Counted from the first letter of the stretch, positions 48,050 to 57,099 are shown. The stretch: DNA of 64,000 nt from Roseateles saccharophilus (GCF_004342485.1 NZ_SMBU01000004.1:1-64000), one strand, 5' to 3'. The notes: generated from the sequence alone by a model not told the origin. A program made the numbers and translations.

Positions 48050-49702
48050 ATGAGTTTCGAGACCCTGGGCCTGAGCCCCGCCGTGCTGCAAGCCGTGAAG
48101 GATTCCGGCTACGAGAACGCCACCGACGTGCAGGCCCAAGCCATTCCCGCAGCCATCGCGAACAAGGACCTGATGGTCTCGTCGCGCACCGGCTCGGGCA
48201 AGACCGCCGCCTTCATCCTGCCGGCGCTGGAGAAGATCCTCGCCGCCCGCGGCGACAACACCAAGCGCCGCGAGAAGGGCGTCATCTACGGCCCGCGCGT
48301 GCTGGTGCTGGCGCCGACCCGCGAGCTGGCCATGCAGGTCAGCAAGGCGGCCCAGACCTATGGCCGCCACGTCCCCGGCCTGAAGGTCGCGACGGTGCTG
48401 GGCGGCATGCCCTATCCGCTGCAGATCCGCCAGCTGACCGGCCCGCTGGACATCCTGATCGCCACCCCCGGCCGCCTGCTGGACCACCTGGCCAGCGGCA
48501 AGTGCGTGCTGGGCAATGTCGAGATGCTGGTGCTGGACGAGGCCGACCGCATGCTGGATATGGGCTTCATCGACGACATCAACGTCGTGACCAGCCACAC
48601 GCCCGACACCAAGCAGACGGTGATGTTCAGCGCCACCTTCGCCGGCCATGTCGGCCGCCTGGCGCAGCAGCTGCTGAAGGACCCGCAGCGCATCGAGGTG
48701 GCCTCGCACACCGACACGCACGAGAACATCGAGCAGCGCCTGCACTGGGCCGACAACCCCCACCACAAGGACCAGCTGCTGGAAGCCATCCTGGCCCAGC
48801 CGGAGCTGGACCAGGCCGTCGTCTTCACCAGCACGCAGCGCGATGCCGACTGGCTGGCCGAGCGCCTGGCCGAGATCGGCCACGCCGTGGCACCGCTGCA
48901 CGGCGCCATGCCGCAAGGCAAGCGCAACCGCGTGCTGATGGGCCTGCGCCGCGGTGACCTGAAGGTGCTGGTGGCCACTGACGTCGCCGCCCGCGGCATC
49001 GACGTGCCCACCATCAGCCACGTCATCAACTACGGCCTGCCGATGAAGGCCGAGGACTATGTGCACCGCATCGGCCGCACCGGCCGCGCCGGACGCCAGG
49101 GCCTGGCGATCACGCTCGGCCTGCGCGATGACGTGTCGATGATTCGCCGCATCCAGCAGTTCACGACGCAGACCATTCCGGTGCAGCACATCGCCGGCCT
49201 GGAGCCCAAGACCCAGGAGCCGCGCATCTTCCCGCCGCGCCCCGCCGGTTCCTTCGACGATCGTGGCCCGCGTGGCCACTTCGGCGGCGGCCGCCCGGGC
49301 TTTGGCAACAAGAGCTTCCGCCGCGAAGACGGCGGCCGCCCCTTCCACGGTGGCGGCAAGCCCTTCGGCCAGGACCGTGGCTTCGCGCCGCGCCAGGACG
49401 GCTTCCAGCCGCGTGGCGACGAGCGTGGCTTCGCGCCGCGTGAAGACCGCGGTTTCGCCCCGCGTGGCGAAGGCCGTGGCTTCCAGCCGCGCCAGGACAA
49501 CAACGGCTTCCAGCCGCGTGAAGAGCGTGGCTTCCAGCCCCGTGACGACCGTGGCTTCCAGCCGCGCGGCGACCGCCCCTTCCACGGCGGCGGCAAGCCG
49601 GCCTTCGGTGCCAAGCCTGCCTTCGGCGGTGGTGATCGTCCGTCCTTCGGCGGCGAGCGCCGCGGCCCGGCCGGCCCGCGCAAGGGTGGCTTCGGCCGCT
49701 GA
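48050..49702 (+). CDS. rhlE: DEAD-box RNA helicase, RhlE-like
   Basis: 550 residues. MSFETLGLSPAVLQAV and the Q motif, SSRTGSGKTAAF (motif I), PTRELAMQV (Ia), ATPGRLLDHL (Ib), VLDEADRML (II), FSATF (III), VATDVAARGIDVP (V) and HRIGRTGRAGRQG (VI) are all present. After residue about 400 the tail is low-complexity: repeated GFQPR/GFAPR units with Asp/Arg pairs, then FHGGGKP and FGG repeats, an RNA-binding type of disordered region. It unwinds short RNA duplexes in ribosome assembly or mRNA decay. ATG 48050 is preferred to the GTG at 48026 because MSFETLGL is the family start. Confidence 0.93.
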   Translation: MSFETLGLSPAVLQAVKDSGYENATDVQAQAIPAAIANKDLMVSSRTGSGKTAAFILPALEKILAARGDNTKRREKGVIYGPRVLVLAPTRELAMQVSKAAQTYGRHVPGLKVATVLGGMPYPLQIRQLTGPLDILIATPGRLLDHLASGKCVLGNVEMLVLDEADRMLDMGFIDDINVVTSHTPDTKQTVMFSATFAGHVGRLAQQLLKDPQRIEVASHTDTHENIEQRLHWADNPHHKDQLLEAILAQPELDQAVVFTSTQRDADWLAERLAEIGHAVAPLHGAMPQGKRNRVLMGLRRGDLKVLVATDVAARGIDVPTISHVINYGLPMKAEDYVHRIGRTGRAGRQGLAITLGLRDDVSMIRRIQQFTTQTIPVQHIAGLEPKTQEPRIFPPRPAGSFDDRGPRGHFGGGRPGFGNKSFRREDGGRPFHGGGKPFGQDRGFAPRQDGFQPRGDERGFAPREDRGFAPRGEGRGFQPRQDNNGFQPREERGFQPRDDRGFQPRGDRPFHGGGKPAFGAKPAFGGGDRPSFGGERRGPAGPRKGGFGR

Positions 49703-49708
49703 TCAGGC

Positions 49709-50221
49709 ATGCGTCGCGTGGCCCTCCACGCGATGACTCCTGACGATCTCGACGCCGTACTGGCGCTGCAACAGCGCTGCTACGGCGTCGGTTTTTTGGA
49801 GCGTCGCGAGGCCTTCGCCGCCAAGCTGGCGGCGACCGAAGGCCTGGGCTGCTGCTGGATGGTCGCCCGGGAGGGCGAGCCGCTGGCCTATGTTGTCAGC
49901 CTGCCCGTCTGCGAGGCCACGCTGCCGGCGCTGGACGCGCCGCGCTGCGAGCGCCCGGCGAAGCCGACGCTGCTCTATCTGCACGACATGGCCGTCGCCC
50001 CCGAGGCGCGCTCGCTGGGCCTGGCCGCGCGCCTGCTGGCGCGGCTGCGCGAACGCGCGCAGGCGCTGGGCCTGGCGCGTATCGGCCTGGTGGCCGTGCA
50101 GGGCTCGGTGCCCTACTGGCAGCGCCGGGGCTTTGTCGAGGCGGCTGAGATGTCAAAAGGCCTCGTCGCCAAGCTCGCGAGCTTTGGCGCCGAGGCCCGT
50201 TTCCTGAGCTGCGATCAGTAG
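49709..50221 (+). CDS. GNAT-family N-acetyltransferase
   Basis: 170 residues. AMTPDDLDAVLALQQRCYGVGFLE opens the fold, and LHDMAVAPEARSLGLAARLLARLRERA is the acetyl-CoA-binding A motif (the usual R-x-x-G-x-A loop reads RSLGLA). VQGSVPYWQRRGFVEA is the B motif. It transfers an acetyl group to an unknown amine. It starts 6 nt after the helicase stop and overlaps the converging NAD(P)-binding gene by 7 nt at the 3' end. Confidence 0.85.
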   Translation: MRRVALHAMTPDDLDAVLALQQRCYGVGFLERREAFAAKLAATEGLGCCWMVAREGEPLAYVVSLPVCEATLPALDAPRCERPAKPTLLYLHDMAVAPEARSLGLAARLLARLRERAQALGLARIGLVAVQGSVPYWQRRGFVEAAEMSKGLVAKLASFGAEARFLSCDQ

Positions 50222-50856
50222 CCGGCGGTGAAGCGGCCGCGGCGGTGCTGCGGCGACTCGATCTCGTTGACGATGGACGCGGCCAGGTCGGCCACCGTGA
50301 TGTGGCTCTCGCCCTGGGCGTCGAACACCGGCTCCTCGCCGCCGAGGCGGAACTTGCCGGTGCGCTCACCGGGCACCAGGTGCATGGCGGGGGAGACGAA
50401 GGTCCAGTCCAAGGCCGTGGTGTCGGCGCGCAGGCGGTTCAGCGCCTCGCGGGCGGCCAGGGCGCCTTGCTTCCATTCGGCCGGGAAGGCCGGCGAATCC
50501 ACCAACTGCTGGCCCGGCGCGATGAAGAGGCTGCCGGCGCCGCCGACGACGATCAGGCGCACGCCGGCATCGCGCGCCGCCGCCGCGATGGCGTCGCTGC
50601 CGCGCAGGAAGTCGTCGTGCAGATTGGGGTTGCCCCAGCCGGCGTTGTAGGCGCTGACGATGGCGTCCACGCCCTTGAGCTCGGACGCAAAGCCGCCCTC
50701 GGCCAGCACGTCCACAGCGCGCGCTTCCAGGCCGGTGCGGGCGGGCAGCTTGGCCACGTCGCGCTGCAGCGCGCGCACGCTGTGGCCGCGGCTCAGCAGT
50801 TCTTCCAGCAGGGCCTTGCCGACAAAGCCGGTGGCGCCGATCAGGGCGATGTTCAT
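50215..50856 (-). CDS. NAD(P)-binding atypical SDR (NmrA/YwnB-like)
   Basis: 213 residues. MNIALIGATGFVGKALLEELLSRGHSVRALQRD gives the GxxGxxG nucleotide site of the atypical SDR group. VRLIVVGGAGSLFIAPG and DWTFVSPAMHLVPGERTGKFRLG are typical of NAD(P)H-binding YwnB-like proteins. There is no clear YxxxK. It is divergent from the LysR regulator with a 99-nt gap and is probably its target. Start ATG 50856; an upstream in-frame ATG is less well placed. Confidence 0.85.
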   Translation of the reverse strand: MNIALIGATGFVGKALLEELLSRGHSVRALQRDVAKLPARTGLEARAVDVLAEGGFASELKGVDAIVSAYNAGWGNPNLHDDFLRGSDAIAAAARDAGVRLIVVGGAGSLFIAPGQQLVDSPAFPAEWKQGALAAREALNRLRADTTALDWTFVSPAMHLVPGERTGKFRLGGEEPVFDAQGESHITVADLAASIVNEIESPQHRRGRFTAGY

Positions 50857-50900
50857 GAGGTTCTCCATCATCTGGGTTGCGATGGCGCTATTGTTCTTGC

Positions 50901-50936
50901 TTCACAATCAACCGATAAGCCGGCCTTGGTTGTGAA
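50901..50936. promoter_or_regulatory. Inverted repeat between divergent LysR and SDR-like genes
   Basis: TTCACAA (50901-50907) and TTGTGAA (50930-50936) are perfect reverse complements 22 nt apart, extended by AACC/GGTT inside. The position between a LysR gene and its likely target fits a regulator-binding region. Confidence 0.55.
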
Positions 50937-50955
50937 CACTGTTTAGAAAAACTTC

Positions 50956-51831
50956 ATGCTCGACCAGCTCAAACGCATGGCCGTCCTGGCCGCCGTCGTG
51001 CGCCACGGCAGCTTTGCCGCGGCGGCGCGGGTCTTGCGCACCAGCACCTCGGCCGTCAGCCAGCAGGTGAGGGCGCTCGAAAAGGACATGGGCGTCACGC
51101 TGCTGCACCGCTCCACGCGCAAGCTCAGCCTGACGCCGGCCGGCGAGCGCTTCCATGCCGGCTGCGCGGCCATGGTGGCCGCCGCCGAGGCCGCCCAGGC
51201 CCAGTTGCTGCAACTGCGTGACGCGCCCGAGGGCGAGCTGCGCATCGCGATGGCGGTCGGTTTCGGCCGCCAGTTGGGGCCGGCGCTTGCGCCGCTGCTG
51301 GCTGCCCACCCGGGCCTGCGCCTGCATCTGCAGGTGGAGGACGGCTTCACCGACCTCGTCGCCCACCGCATCGACCTCGCCATCCGCTTCGGCCGCCTGC
51401 CGGACAGCAGCTGGGTGGCCCAGCGCATCGGCACGCTGCATACCGGCCTCTATGCGGCGCCGGCCTACCTCGCGCAGCGCGGCGTGCCGGCCACATGGGA
51501 TGCGCTGCGCCAGGCCGACTGGCTGTTGCTGCAGGACGGCACCGACCAGGCGCGCCGCTTCGCGGGCAGCGAGCTCAGCGTGCAGCCGCGCTACACCAGC
51601 AACAACCAGCTGACGCTGCAGCAACTCTGCGAAGCCGGCCTCGGCCTGGCGCCGCTGGGCGACGAGGACGTGGCCGAGGCCGTCGCCGCCGGCCGCCTGC
51701 TGCGCGTGGACACCGAGCTGGCCCTGCCCGAGCTGCCCGTCTGGGCGCTGACGCCGCAGCGCGACGCCCAGCCGGCCAAGGTCCGCCATGCCATCGCCGC
51801 ACTGAAGTTGCAGCTGGCGGAGGCGCGATGA
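50956..51831 (+). CDS. LysR-type transcriptional regulator
   Basis: 291 residues. MLDQLKRMAVLAAVVRHGSFAAAARVLRTSTSAVSQQVRALEKDMGVTLLHRSTRKLSLT is the classic N-terminal winged helix-turn-helix. The rest is the substrate-binding-type effector domain (GELRIAMAVGFG, HRIDLAIRFGRLPDSSWVAQRIG), close to the DsdC/CrgA-like branch that often controls a divergent oxidoreductase. Effector unknown. It overlaps the cold-shock/DUF1294 gene by ATGA. Confidence 0.92.
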   Translation: MLDQLKRMAVLAAVVRHGSFAAAARVLRTSTSAVSQQVRALEKDMGVTLLHRSTRKLSLTPAGERFHAGCAAMVAAAEAAQAQLLQLRDAPEGELRIAMAVGFGRQLGPALAPLLAAHPGLRLHLQVEDGFTDLVAHRIDLAIRFGRLPDSSWVAQRIGTLHTGLYAAPAYLAQRGVPATWDALRQADWLLLQDGTDQARRFAGSELSVQPRYTSNNQLTLQQLCEAGLGLAPLGDEDVAEAVAAGRLLRVDTELALPELPVWALTPQRDAQPAKVRHAIAALKLQLAEAR

Positions 51832-52415
51832 AAAAGGGCAGCCTCGCGCAGTGGGACGACGCCAAGGGCTATGGCTTCATCTCGCCCGACGACGGTGCGC
51901 CCAAGCTCTTCGTCCACATCAAGGCCTTCGGCCTGCGGCCCGGCCGGCCCTTCGTCGGCGAGCGGCTCGGCTACCGGGAAGGCCAGGATGCCCAGGGCAA
52001 GCGCCGCGCGCTCGACGTGCGCAGCCTGCAGCCTCGCGCCGCGCCGCCGGCACCCCGGCCGCGCGACGGCGGTCGCGTGCTGCTGCTGGTGCCGGCTTTC
52101 GCGGGCCTGGTGCTGGCCGTGTATCTGCTGTGGGGGCTGCCGAACTGGCTCTGGGGCCTCTACTCGGCCATGAGCATGGCGAGCTTCATCGTCTATGCGC
52201 TGGACAAGCGGGCCGCCACGCGCGGCGACTGGCGGGTGAAGGAGGGCACGCTGCATGCGCTGTCCCTGGCCTGTGGCTGGCCCGGCGCCTTGCTGGCCCA
52301 GCGCCTGCTGCGCCACAAGAGCGTGAAGCCGCGCTTTCGCCGTGTCTTCTGGCTGACCGTCGTGCTGAACATCGCGGCCTTTGTCGCGCTGTTCACGCCG
52401 CTGCTCAGAAGCTGA
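51828..52415 (+). CDS. Cold-shock domain fused to DUF1294 membrane protein
   Basis: 195 residues. The N-terminal 65 residues (GSLAQWDDAKGYGFISPDDGAPKLFVHIKAF) form a cold-shock RNA-binding fold. The C-terminal part (YSAMSMASFIVYALDKRAATRGDWRVKE, LHALSLACGWPGALLAQRLLRHKSVKPRFRRVFW) is DUF1294 with membrane helices. This is a known architecture in proteobacteria with no assigned function; nucleic-acid binding at the membrane is an inference. ATG 51828 overlaps the LysR stop, and the 3' end overlaps the converging hydratase gene by 11 nt. Confidence 0.88.
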   Translation: MKKGSLAQWDDAKGYGFISPDDGAPKLFVHIKAFGLRPGRPFVGERLGYREGQDAQGKRRALDVRSLQPRAAPPAPRPRDGGRVLLLVPAFAGLVLAVYLLWGLPNWLWGLYSAMSMASFIVYALDKRAATRGDWRVKEGTLHALSLACGWPGALLAQRLLRHKSVKPRFRRVFWLTVVLNIAAFVALFTPLLRS

Positions 52416-53085
52416 ACTCGCCCAGGCCCTCGATGCCCAGGCGGCCGTGGGCGGCGCCGGCGAGCGAATGCAGGCCGCCCCAGGCGCCGGTCGTCACGAC
52501 GGCGCCGGCCGGCAGGCTTGCGCCATTGCGCGTCGCGTGCTGCTGCCAGGCCGGCAGCACGCCCGCCGGGTCGGCCAGCGAATGCCCGCCGCGGCGCACG
52601 ATGTCCGGCTGGCCGGGCAGGGCCAGGCGCCATTCCAGCTGCGCCCAGTCCAGCGCCTCGTAGGGCTGCCAGGTGCCTAGCAGCAGGCCGCCGTTGGATT
52701 GGAAGTCGGCCATGCGCAGCAGGGCCGGAGCGTCCAGGCCTTCGGCCCAGCGCGAGGCGATGAGCTCGACGGCGATGCAGATGGCTTCGGGGGCGCCTTG
52801 CGCGTCGACGCGCAGCGCCACCTCGGCCTCCACGCCGAGCAGTGCGGTGCCGGCGAGCGGGCTCACCGGCGAATGGCTGAAAGGCCCCTGCGTGCCGGCG
52901 CCGCCGGACTTCCAGCGGTCCAGCGGCCAGCCCAGGGCCGCGGCCACGCCGTCCTGCACCGCATAGGCGTCCGCCTCGTCGCGCACGGCATGCACCCAGT
53001 TGGCGGCGCGCAGCCTTGCGCCTTCGCGGTGGCAGGCGGCCAGCGCATGGATCAGGGCCGTGATGGGCGTGGGGGCAGCGGTCAT
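52405..53085 (-). CDS. 2-keto-4-pentenoate hydratase-like protein
   Basis: 226 residues of the MhpD/HpaH group in the FAH-like fold. DEADAYAVQDGVAAALGWPLDRWKSGG, LLGVEAEVALRVDAQG with the metal-ligand Glu, and FQSNGGLLLGTW fit the hydratase/decarboxylase family of meta-cleavage pathways. Proteins of this type are also annotated as stand-alone hydratases with unknown substrate; no aromatic pathway operon lies beside it, although a LigB-type dioxygenase gene occurs about 5 kb away. Start ATG 53085. Confidence 0.78.
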   Translation of the reverse strand: MTAAPTPITALIHALAACHREGARLRAANWVHAVRDEADAYAVQDGVAAALGWPLDRWKSGGAGTQGPFSHSPVSPLAGTALLGVEAEVALRVDAQGAPEAICIAVELIASRWAEGLDAPALLRMADFQSNGGLLLGTWQPYEALDWAQLEWRLALPGQPDIVRRGGHSLADPAGVLPAWQQHATRNGASLPAGAVVTTGAWGGLHSLAGAAHGRLGIEGLGEFSF

Positions 53086-53179
53086 GGGCGGTCCGGTCGT
53101 GGAGCGTCAGTGTCGGCGATGGGCCGATGCCGCTTGAAGTTGCGATGTAACGGGTGGCCTTCGAGAATGACCTATCTTG

Positions 53180-55678
53180 ATGCCCCCTCACCACCCGCCA
53201 GCGCCCGGCGCCGCATCACAGCGCCGAGCCATCGCCCGCCGGGCCGCCCTCGCGCTGTTCATGCCCCTGGCCGTTCTCGCCGCCCCCAGCGCCTCCATGA
53301 AGCAGACCTTCCCCGCCTACCCGACAGAACCGAATGGCCGCGTCGAAACCGTGTCGGTCGACACGCTGCTGCGGCCCGACGGCGGGCGCAGCTTCATGCT
53401 GCGCTCGACTCAGGCGCAGCGCGACGGCGCCGCGCAGCAGCGGGTGGTGGACGAGCGGGCTGATGCTCCCCAGGTCCGTTCGCCCAGCGCGCTGTTCGAC
53501 GCGCTTTTTGCGATGGCCGTCGATGACGCGCGGCTGAACAGCGTCGACGAGATCCGCGACGCGGCCTACAACGGCGGCCGCCCCATCGCCTGCCGCTGCT
53601 TCCAGACCGGCGAGTTCTGGCACTACGTCTGGACGCGCGACGTCTCCTACGCGACGAACCTGGGCCTGGCCTGGCTCGACCCGCAGCGCAGCGCGACCTC
53701 GCTGCTGTTCAAGACCAGCGGCTGGCGGGCGGGCCTGGCCGCCGTGCCGGGCCTGCCGGCCGGTAGCACCCAGATCGTGCAGGACACGGGCTCGGGCGGC
53801 AGCTGGCCGGTCAGCACGGACCGGGTCAGCTGGGCCTGGGCCGCGCGCAGCGTTCTGGACAATCTCGACGGCGACGAGCGCAAGGCCTTTGCCGCCCGGG
53901 CGAGGGCGGCCCTGCAGGGCACCGTCGAGGCCGACCGGCTCGCCGCCTTCGACGCCGCCTCAGGGCTGTATGGCGGCGAGCAGTCCTTCCTTGACTGGCG
54001 CGTGCAGAGCTATGCGCCCTGGATCACCGACCACCTGGCGCGCATGGCGGGGTCGCGCGCCTTGTCGACCAATGTGTCGCACTACCAGGCACTGCGCCTG
54101 CTGGCCCAGCTGTTCGCGGCCGAGGGCGATGCCGCGATGGCGGCGCGCTACGGCGGCTGGGCGGATCAGCTGCAGGCGGCCATCGACCGCGCGTTCTGGC
54201 TCGAGGATGAGCAGCAGTACGCCAGCCTGACCAGCGACGACGCCCGGCCAATTCCGCTGCACAAGTTCGATCTGCTGGGCACGGCGCTGGCGGTGGTCAG
54301 CGGCGTGGCGCCGCCGCAGCGGGCCGCGCAGGCCCTGGCCCGCTATGCGCACGCGCCCTTCGGCGCGCCGGTGATCGCGCCGCAGCAGCCGGGTGTGCCG
54401 GTCTATCACAACCGGGCGATCTGGCCCTTCGTCACCGCCTATGCGCTGCGCGCCGCGGCCCAGGTGGGCAACACCGCCGTGGCCGGGCATGCCTTCGACT
54501 CGCTGTACCGGGGCGCCGCGCTCAACCTGTCGAACATGGAGAACCTCGAATGGCTGACCGCCCGGCCTCGCTTTGACGACGGCCCGGTCATCAATTCGCG
54601 CCGACAGCTTTGGTCGGTGGGCGCCTATCTGAGCGCCGTCGCCGAGAGCGTCTTCGGCTGGCAGGTGGGCAGCGAGGGGCTGCGCATTGCGCCTTTCCTG
54701 ACCACGGCCTCGCGGCGCGCGCTGGGCGATGGCGAGCAGGCCAGCCTGTCCGGGCTGCGCTGGCGCGGCCACCAGGTCGAGATCGTGCTGGCCCTGCCGC
54801 CCCTGCCCGCGGCCACGGCCGGCCCGGCGCATTACCCGGTCCAGCAGGTCTTGCTGAACGGCAAGGTCGTGATCGGCGTGATCGGGCCGCAGCAGCTGTC
54901 CTCCGGTCCCAACCGCGTCGAGGTCAGCTTCGCGGCGGCCGAGGCCGGCGACATGCGCATCACGCAGGTCGCCAGCGTCGACCCGCTGGACCGCAAGGAG
55001 CCGCGCGTGTTCGCGCCGGATGTGCCGCGGCTGCTGCCGGTCGCGGCCGAGGCCGATGGTGGCGTGCTGCTGCGCTTCGAGGCGCCGGCCAGCCGCGAGG
55101 CGCTGCGATTCAACATTTACCGCGATGGGCGCCAACTGGCCGCAGACCTGCAGCAGACCCGCTGGACGGACCGCTCCGCCCGGCCGGGCGTGGCCCATGT
55201 CTATGCGGTCGAGGCCGTCGGCGCCGCGTCGGGCCACCGCTCCCACCTCAGCGAGCCCGTGCGCCTGGACGCCGGCGCGGTGCAGCGGCTGGCGCTGGGG
55301 GAGGGGTTCGTCCGCGCGGCAGCCGGGCGCGTCGGCTTCGAGCTGCTCTACGACAACCATGCCCACGAGACCCAGACCGGCGTGACCAATGCGGTCAAGC
55401 TGCTGCGGGTGCTCGACGAGCAGGGCCGCGAGGTGGCGCGGGGCGTCGTGCAGATGCCGCATGTCGAACCCGTTGGCGGCCAGCATCCGAAGCGGCTGTC
55501 GACCCAGCTGAGGGTCACGCTGCTGGCGGGGCGCTACCGGGCCGAACTGCTCGACTTCTTCAACATGAGCTATCTGCAGTCCAACGCCAACTACGGCGGT
55601 GCTGGCGGTGTTGGCGGCCCGCTCAATGCCGCCGACATCGAGGCGTTGCAGGTGGTCACGCTGCCGGACGAAGACTGA
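53180..55678 (+). CDS. Exported six-hairpin glycosidase-like protein with Fn3-like domain
   Basis: 832 residues. A signal with paired Arg (RRAIARRAALALFMPLAVLAAP) leads to an (alpha/alpha)6-barrel-like region: GEFWHYVWTRDVSYATNLGLAWLDP, VSWAWAARSVLDNLDGDE, DWRVQSYAPWITDHLARM, VPVYHNRAIWPFVTAYALRAA and QLWSVGAYLSAVAESVFGW, resembling GH15/GH63/amylo-glucosidase-type folds. Residues after about 615 (LRFNIYRDGRQLA...HVYAVEAVG) look like a fibronectin-III domain, followed by a beta-rich tail. It probably cleaves a glucan or other oligosaccharide in the periplasm or outside the cell. The family number cannot be fixed by eye. Confidence 0.7.
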   Translation: MPPHHPPAPGAASQRRAIARRAALALFMPLAVLAAPSASMKQTFPAYPTEPNGRVETVSVDTLLRPDGGRSFMLRSTQAQRDGAAQQRVVDERADAPQVRSPSALFDALFAMAVDDARLNSVDEIRDAAYNGGRPIACRCFQTGEFWHYVWTRDVSYATNLGLAWLDPQRSATSLLFKTSGWRAGLAAVPGLPAGSTQIVQDTGSGGSWPVSTDRVSWAWAARSVLDNLDGDERKAFAARARAALQGTVEADRLAAFDAASGLYGGEQSFLDWRVQSYAPWITDHLARMAGSRALSTNVSHYQALRLLAQLFAAEGDAAMAARYGGWADQLQAAIDRAFWLEDEQQYASLTSDDARPIPLHKFDLLGTALAVVSGVAPPQRAAQALARYAHAPFGAPVIAPQQPGVPVYHNRAIWPFVTAYALRAAAQVGNTAVAGHAFDSLYRGAALNLSNMENLEWLTARPRFDDGPVINSRRQLWSVGAYLSAVAESVFGWQVGSEGLRIAPFLTTASRRALGDGEQASLSGLRWRGHQVEIVLALPPLPAATAGPAHYPVQQVLLNGKVVIGVIGPQQLSSGPNRVEVSFAAAEAGDMRITQVASVDPLDRKEPRVFAPDVPRLLPVAAEADGGVLLRFEAPASREALRFNIYRDGRQLAADLQQTRWTDRSARPGVAHVYAVEAVGAASGHRSHLSEPVRLDAGAVQRLALGEGFVRAAAGRVGFELLYDNHAHETQTGVTNAVKLLRVLDEQGREVARGVVQMPHVEPVGGQHPKRLSTQLRVTLLAGRYRAELLDFFNMSYLQSNANYGGAGGVGGPLNAADIEALQVVTLPDED

Positions 55679-55685
55679 TCTGGCC

Positions 55686-56381
55686 TCAGGGCTCCTGCTC
55701 GAAGGCGCTGAGGCGCTCGGCAGACTCGATCTCGATGCGGCCATAGCCCACGGAGATGGCGCCGCCGGCCGCCAGCGCCTTCAGCTCCAGGGCCAGGGTC
55801 TGGCGCGTGATGCCCAGCATCATGGCCAGGTTCTCCTGCGTGGCCGTGATGGCCCGGCGCGGCGTGTTGCCGGGTGACACGTCCCCGCAGGCGAGGCGGC
55901 TCAGCCGGCGCGCGACGCGCGCACGCGTGGAGCGCAGCGTGGCGTCTTCGATCAGCGCGAAGGTGGAGCGCAGGTGCATGGACTGCAGGCGCAGCAGCGC
56001 CAGCGCGACGCCTTCCTCGCGCAGCAGCACATCGAGTTCGCGCTGGCCGATGTGCAGCAGCGTGCAGGGCAGCAGCGCGATGACGTCGTGGCGGCGCGGC
56101 TCATGGTCCACGCAGGAGGTCTCGCCGAACCAGTTGCCGGCTTCCAGCACGGCGAGGATGGCCTCCTTGCCGTCCGAGCGCAGCGTCGAGGCCTTCAGCA
56201 TGCCGTGCACGACGCCGAGCATGCCGTCGGCCGCGGCGCCCTGGCGGAATGCATAGGCCCCAGGCTCGAGGGTGACGGGCCGGGCGGCATCGAGCAGCAG
56301 GCGGCGTATGCCGGCATCGAGCCGGCTGAACCAGGGGTCGGCGCTGAACTGCTCAGGCAGATCGACGTGGCCGCCGCCCAT
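55686..56381 (-). CDS. Crp/Fnr-family transcriptional regulator
   Basis: 231 residues. The N-terminal cyclic-nucleotide-binding-type beta barrel (YAFRQGAAADGMLGVVHGMLKAS, GNWFGETSCVDHEPRRHDVIAL) is followed by a long dimer helix and a helix-turn-helix (TATQENLAMMLGITRQTLALELKALAAGGAISVGYGRIEI). There is no N-terminal Cys cluster, so it is not an Fe-S Fnr. It is divergent from the HD-domain gene with a 118-nt gap and probably regulates it and the aldolase gene. Confidence 0.88.
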   Translation of the reverse strand: MGGGHVDLPEQFSADPWFSRLDAGIRRLLLDAARPVTLEPGAYAFRQGAAADGMLGVVHGMLKASTLRSDGKEAILAVLEAGNWFGETSCVDHEPRRHDVIALLPCTLLHIGQRELDVLLREEGVALALLRLQSMHLRSTFALIEDATLRSTRARVARRLSRLACGDVSPGNTPRRAITATQENLAMMLGITRQTLALELKALAAGGAISVGYGRIEIESAERLSAFEQEP

Positions 56382-56499
56382 TGGATATCTCCTTGTCTAG
56401 GGTCAACCCGAAATTGTAAGGATTCGGGCAGTCGCGCGAGGGGCGCATTCCTAGCATCCACCTCGCTTCCCTTGCACCCAGCTCTCAAAGGACCCGCCC

Positions 56500-57099
56500 A
56501 TGGACATGCACGCAAAAGCCAGCTTCACCCGCATGCAGAACGGCACTGCACAGGACTGGCAGATGATCGGACAGGAATTCCTGGGGTTCGCCAAGGCCCT
56601 GCCGGATCGCATCATGGCCCACCTGCGCCTGCTCGATGGCGACTACGGCGGCTTCCCGATTGACCGCCTCGCCCACTCGCTGCAGACCGGCACGCGGGCG
56701 CTGCGCGACGGCCGCGACGAGGAGTACGTCGTCTGCGCGCTGTTGCACGACATCGGCGACACGCTGGGTTCCTTCAACCACCCGGACATCGCCGCGGCCA
56801 TCGTCAAGCCCTTTGTCAGCGAAGCCAACCACTGGATGATCCAGAACCACGGCATCTTCCAGGGCTACTACTTCTTCCACCACATCGGCATGGACAGGAA
56901 TATGCGCGACCGCTTCGCCGGCCATGCGCATTTCGAGCGCACCGCCGAGTTCTGCGAGCTCTACGATGCGCCGGCCTTCGACCCCAAGGCCGAGACGCTG
57001 CCGCTGTCGGAGTTCGAGCCCATGCTGCGCCGCGTGTTCGCCAGGCCCGTCAACTCAGTCTACAAGCAGGCGATCGCCAAGCAGGCCGTTGCCGCCTGA
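56500..57099 (+). CDS. HD-domain protein
   Basis: 199 residues. FPIDRLAHSLQTGTRALRDGRDEEYVVCALLHDIGDTLG gives the H...HD metal motif. Extra histidines in SEANHWMIQNHGIFQGYYFFHHIG could complete a two-metal site, as in HD-domain mixed-valence diiron oxygenases (PhnZ, MIOX); hydrolysis of a phosphoester is the other option. It lies 16 nt before the class II aldolase gene and shares its direction, so the two probably work in one pathway. Confidence 0.8.
   Translation: MDMHAKASFTRMQNGTAQDWQMIGQEFLGFAKALPDRIMAHLRLLDGDYGGFPIDRLAHSLQTGTRALRDGRDEEYVVCALLHDIGDTLGSFNHPDIAAAIVKPFVSEANHWMIQNHGIFQGYYFFHHIGMDRNMRDRFAGHAHFERTAEFCELYDAPAFDPKAETLPLSEFEPMLRRVFARPVNSVYKQAIAKQAVAA

Noticed and set aside
49380-49600. 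CRISPR-like short tandem repeats
   Set aside because: They encode in-frame GFQPR/GFAPR peptide repeats of the helicase tail, with no uniform repeat and unique-spacer structure.
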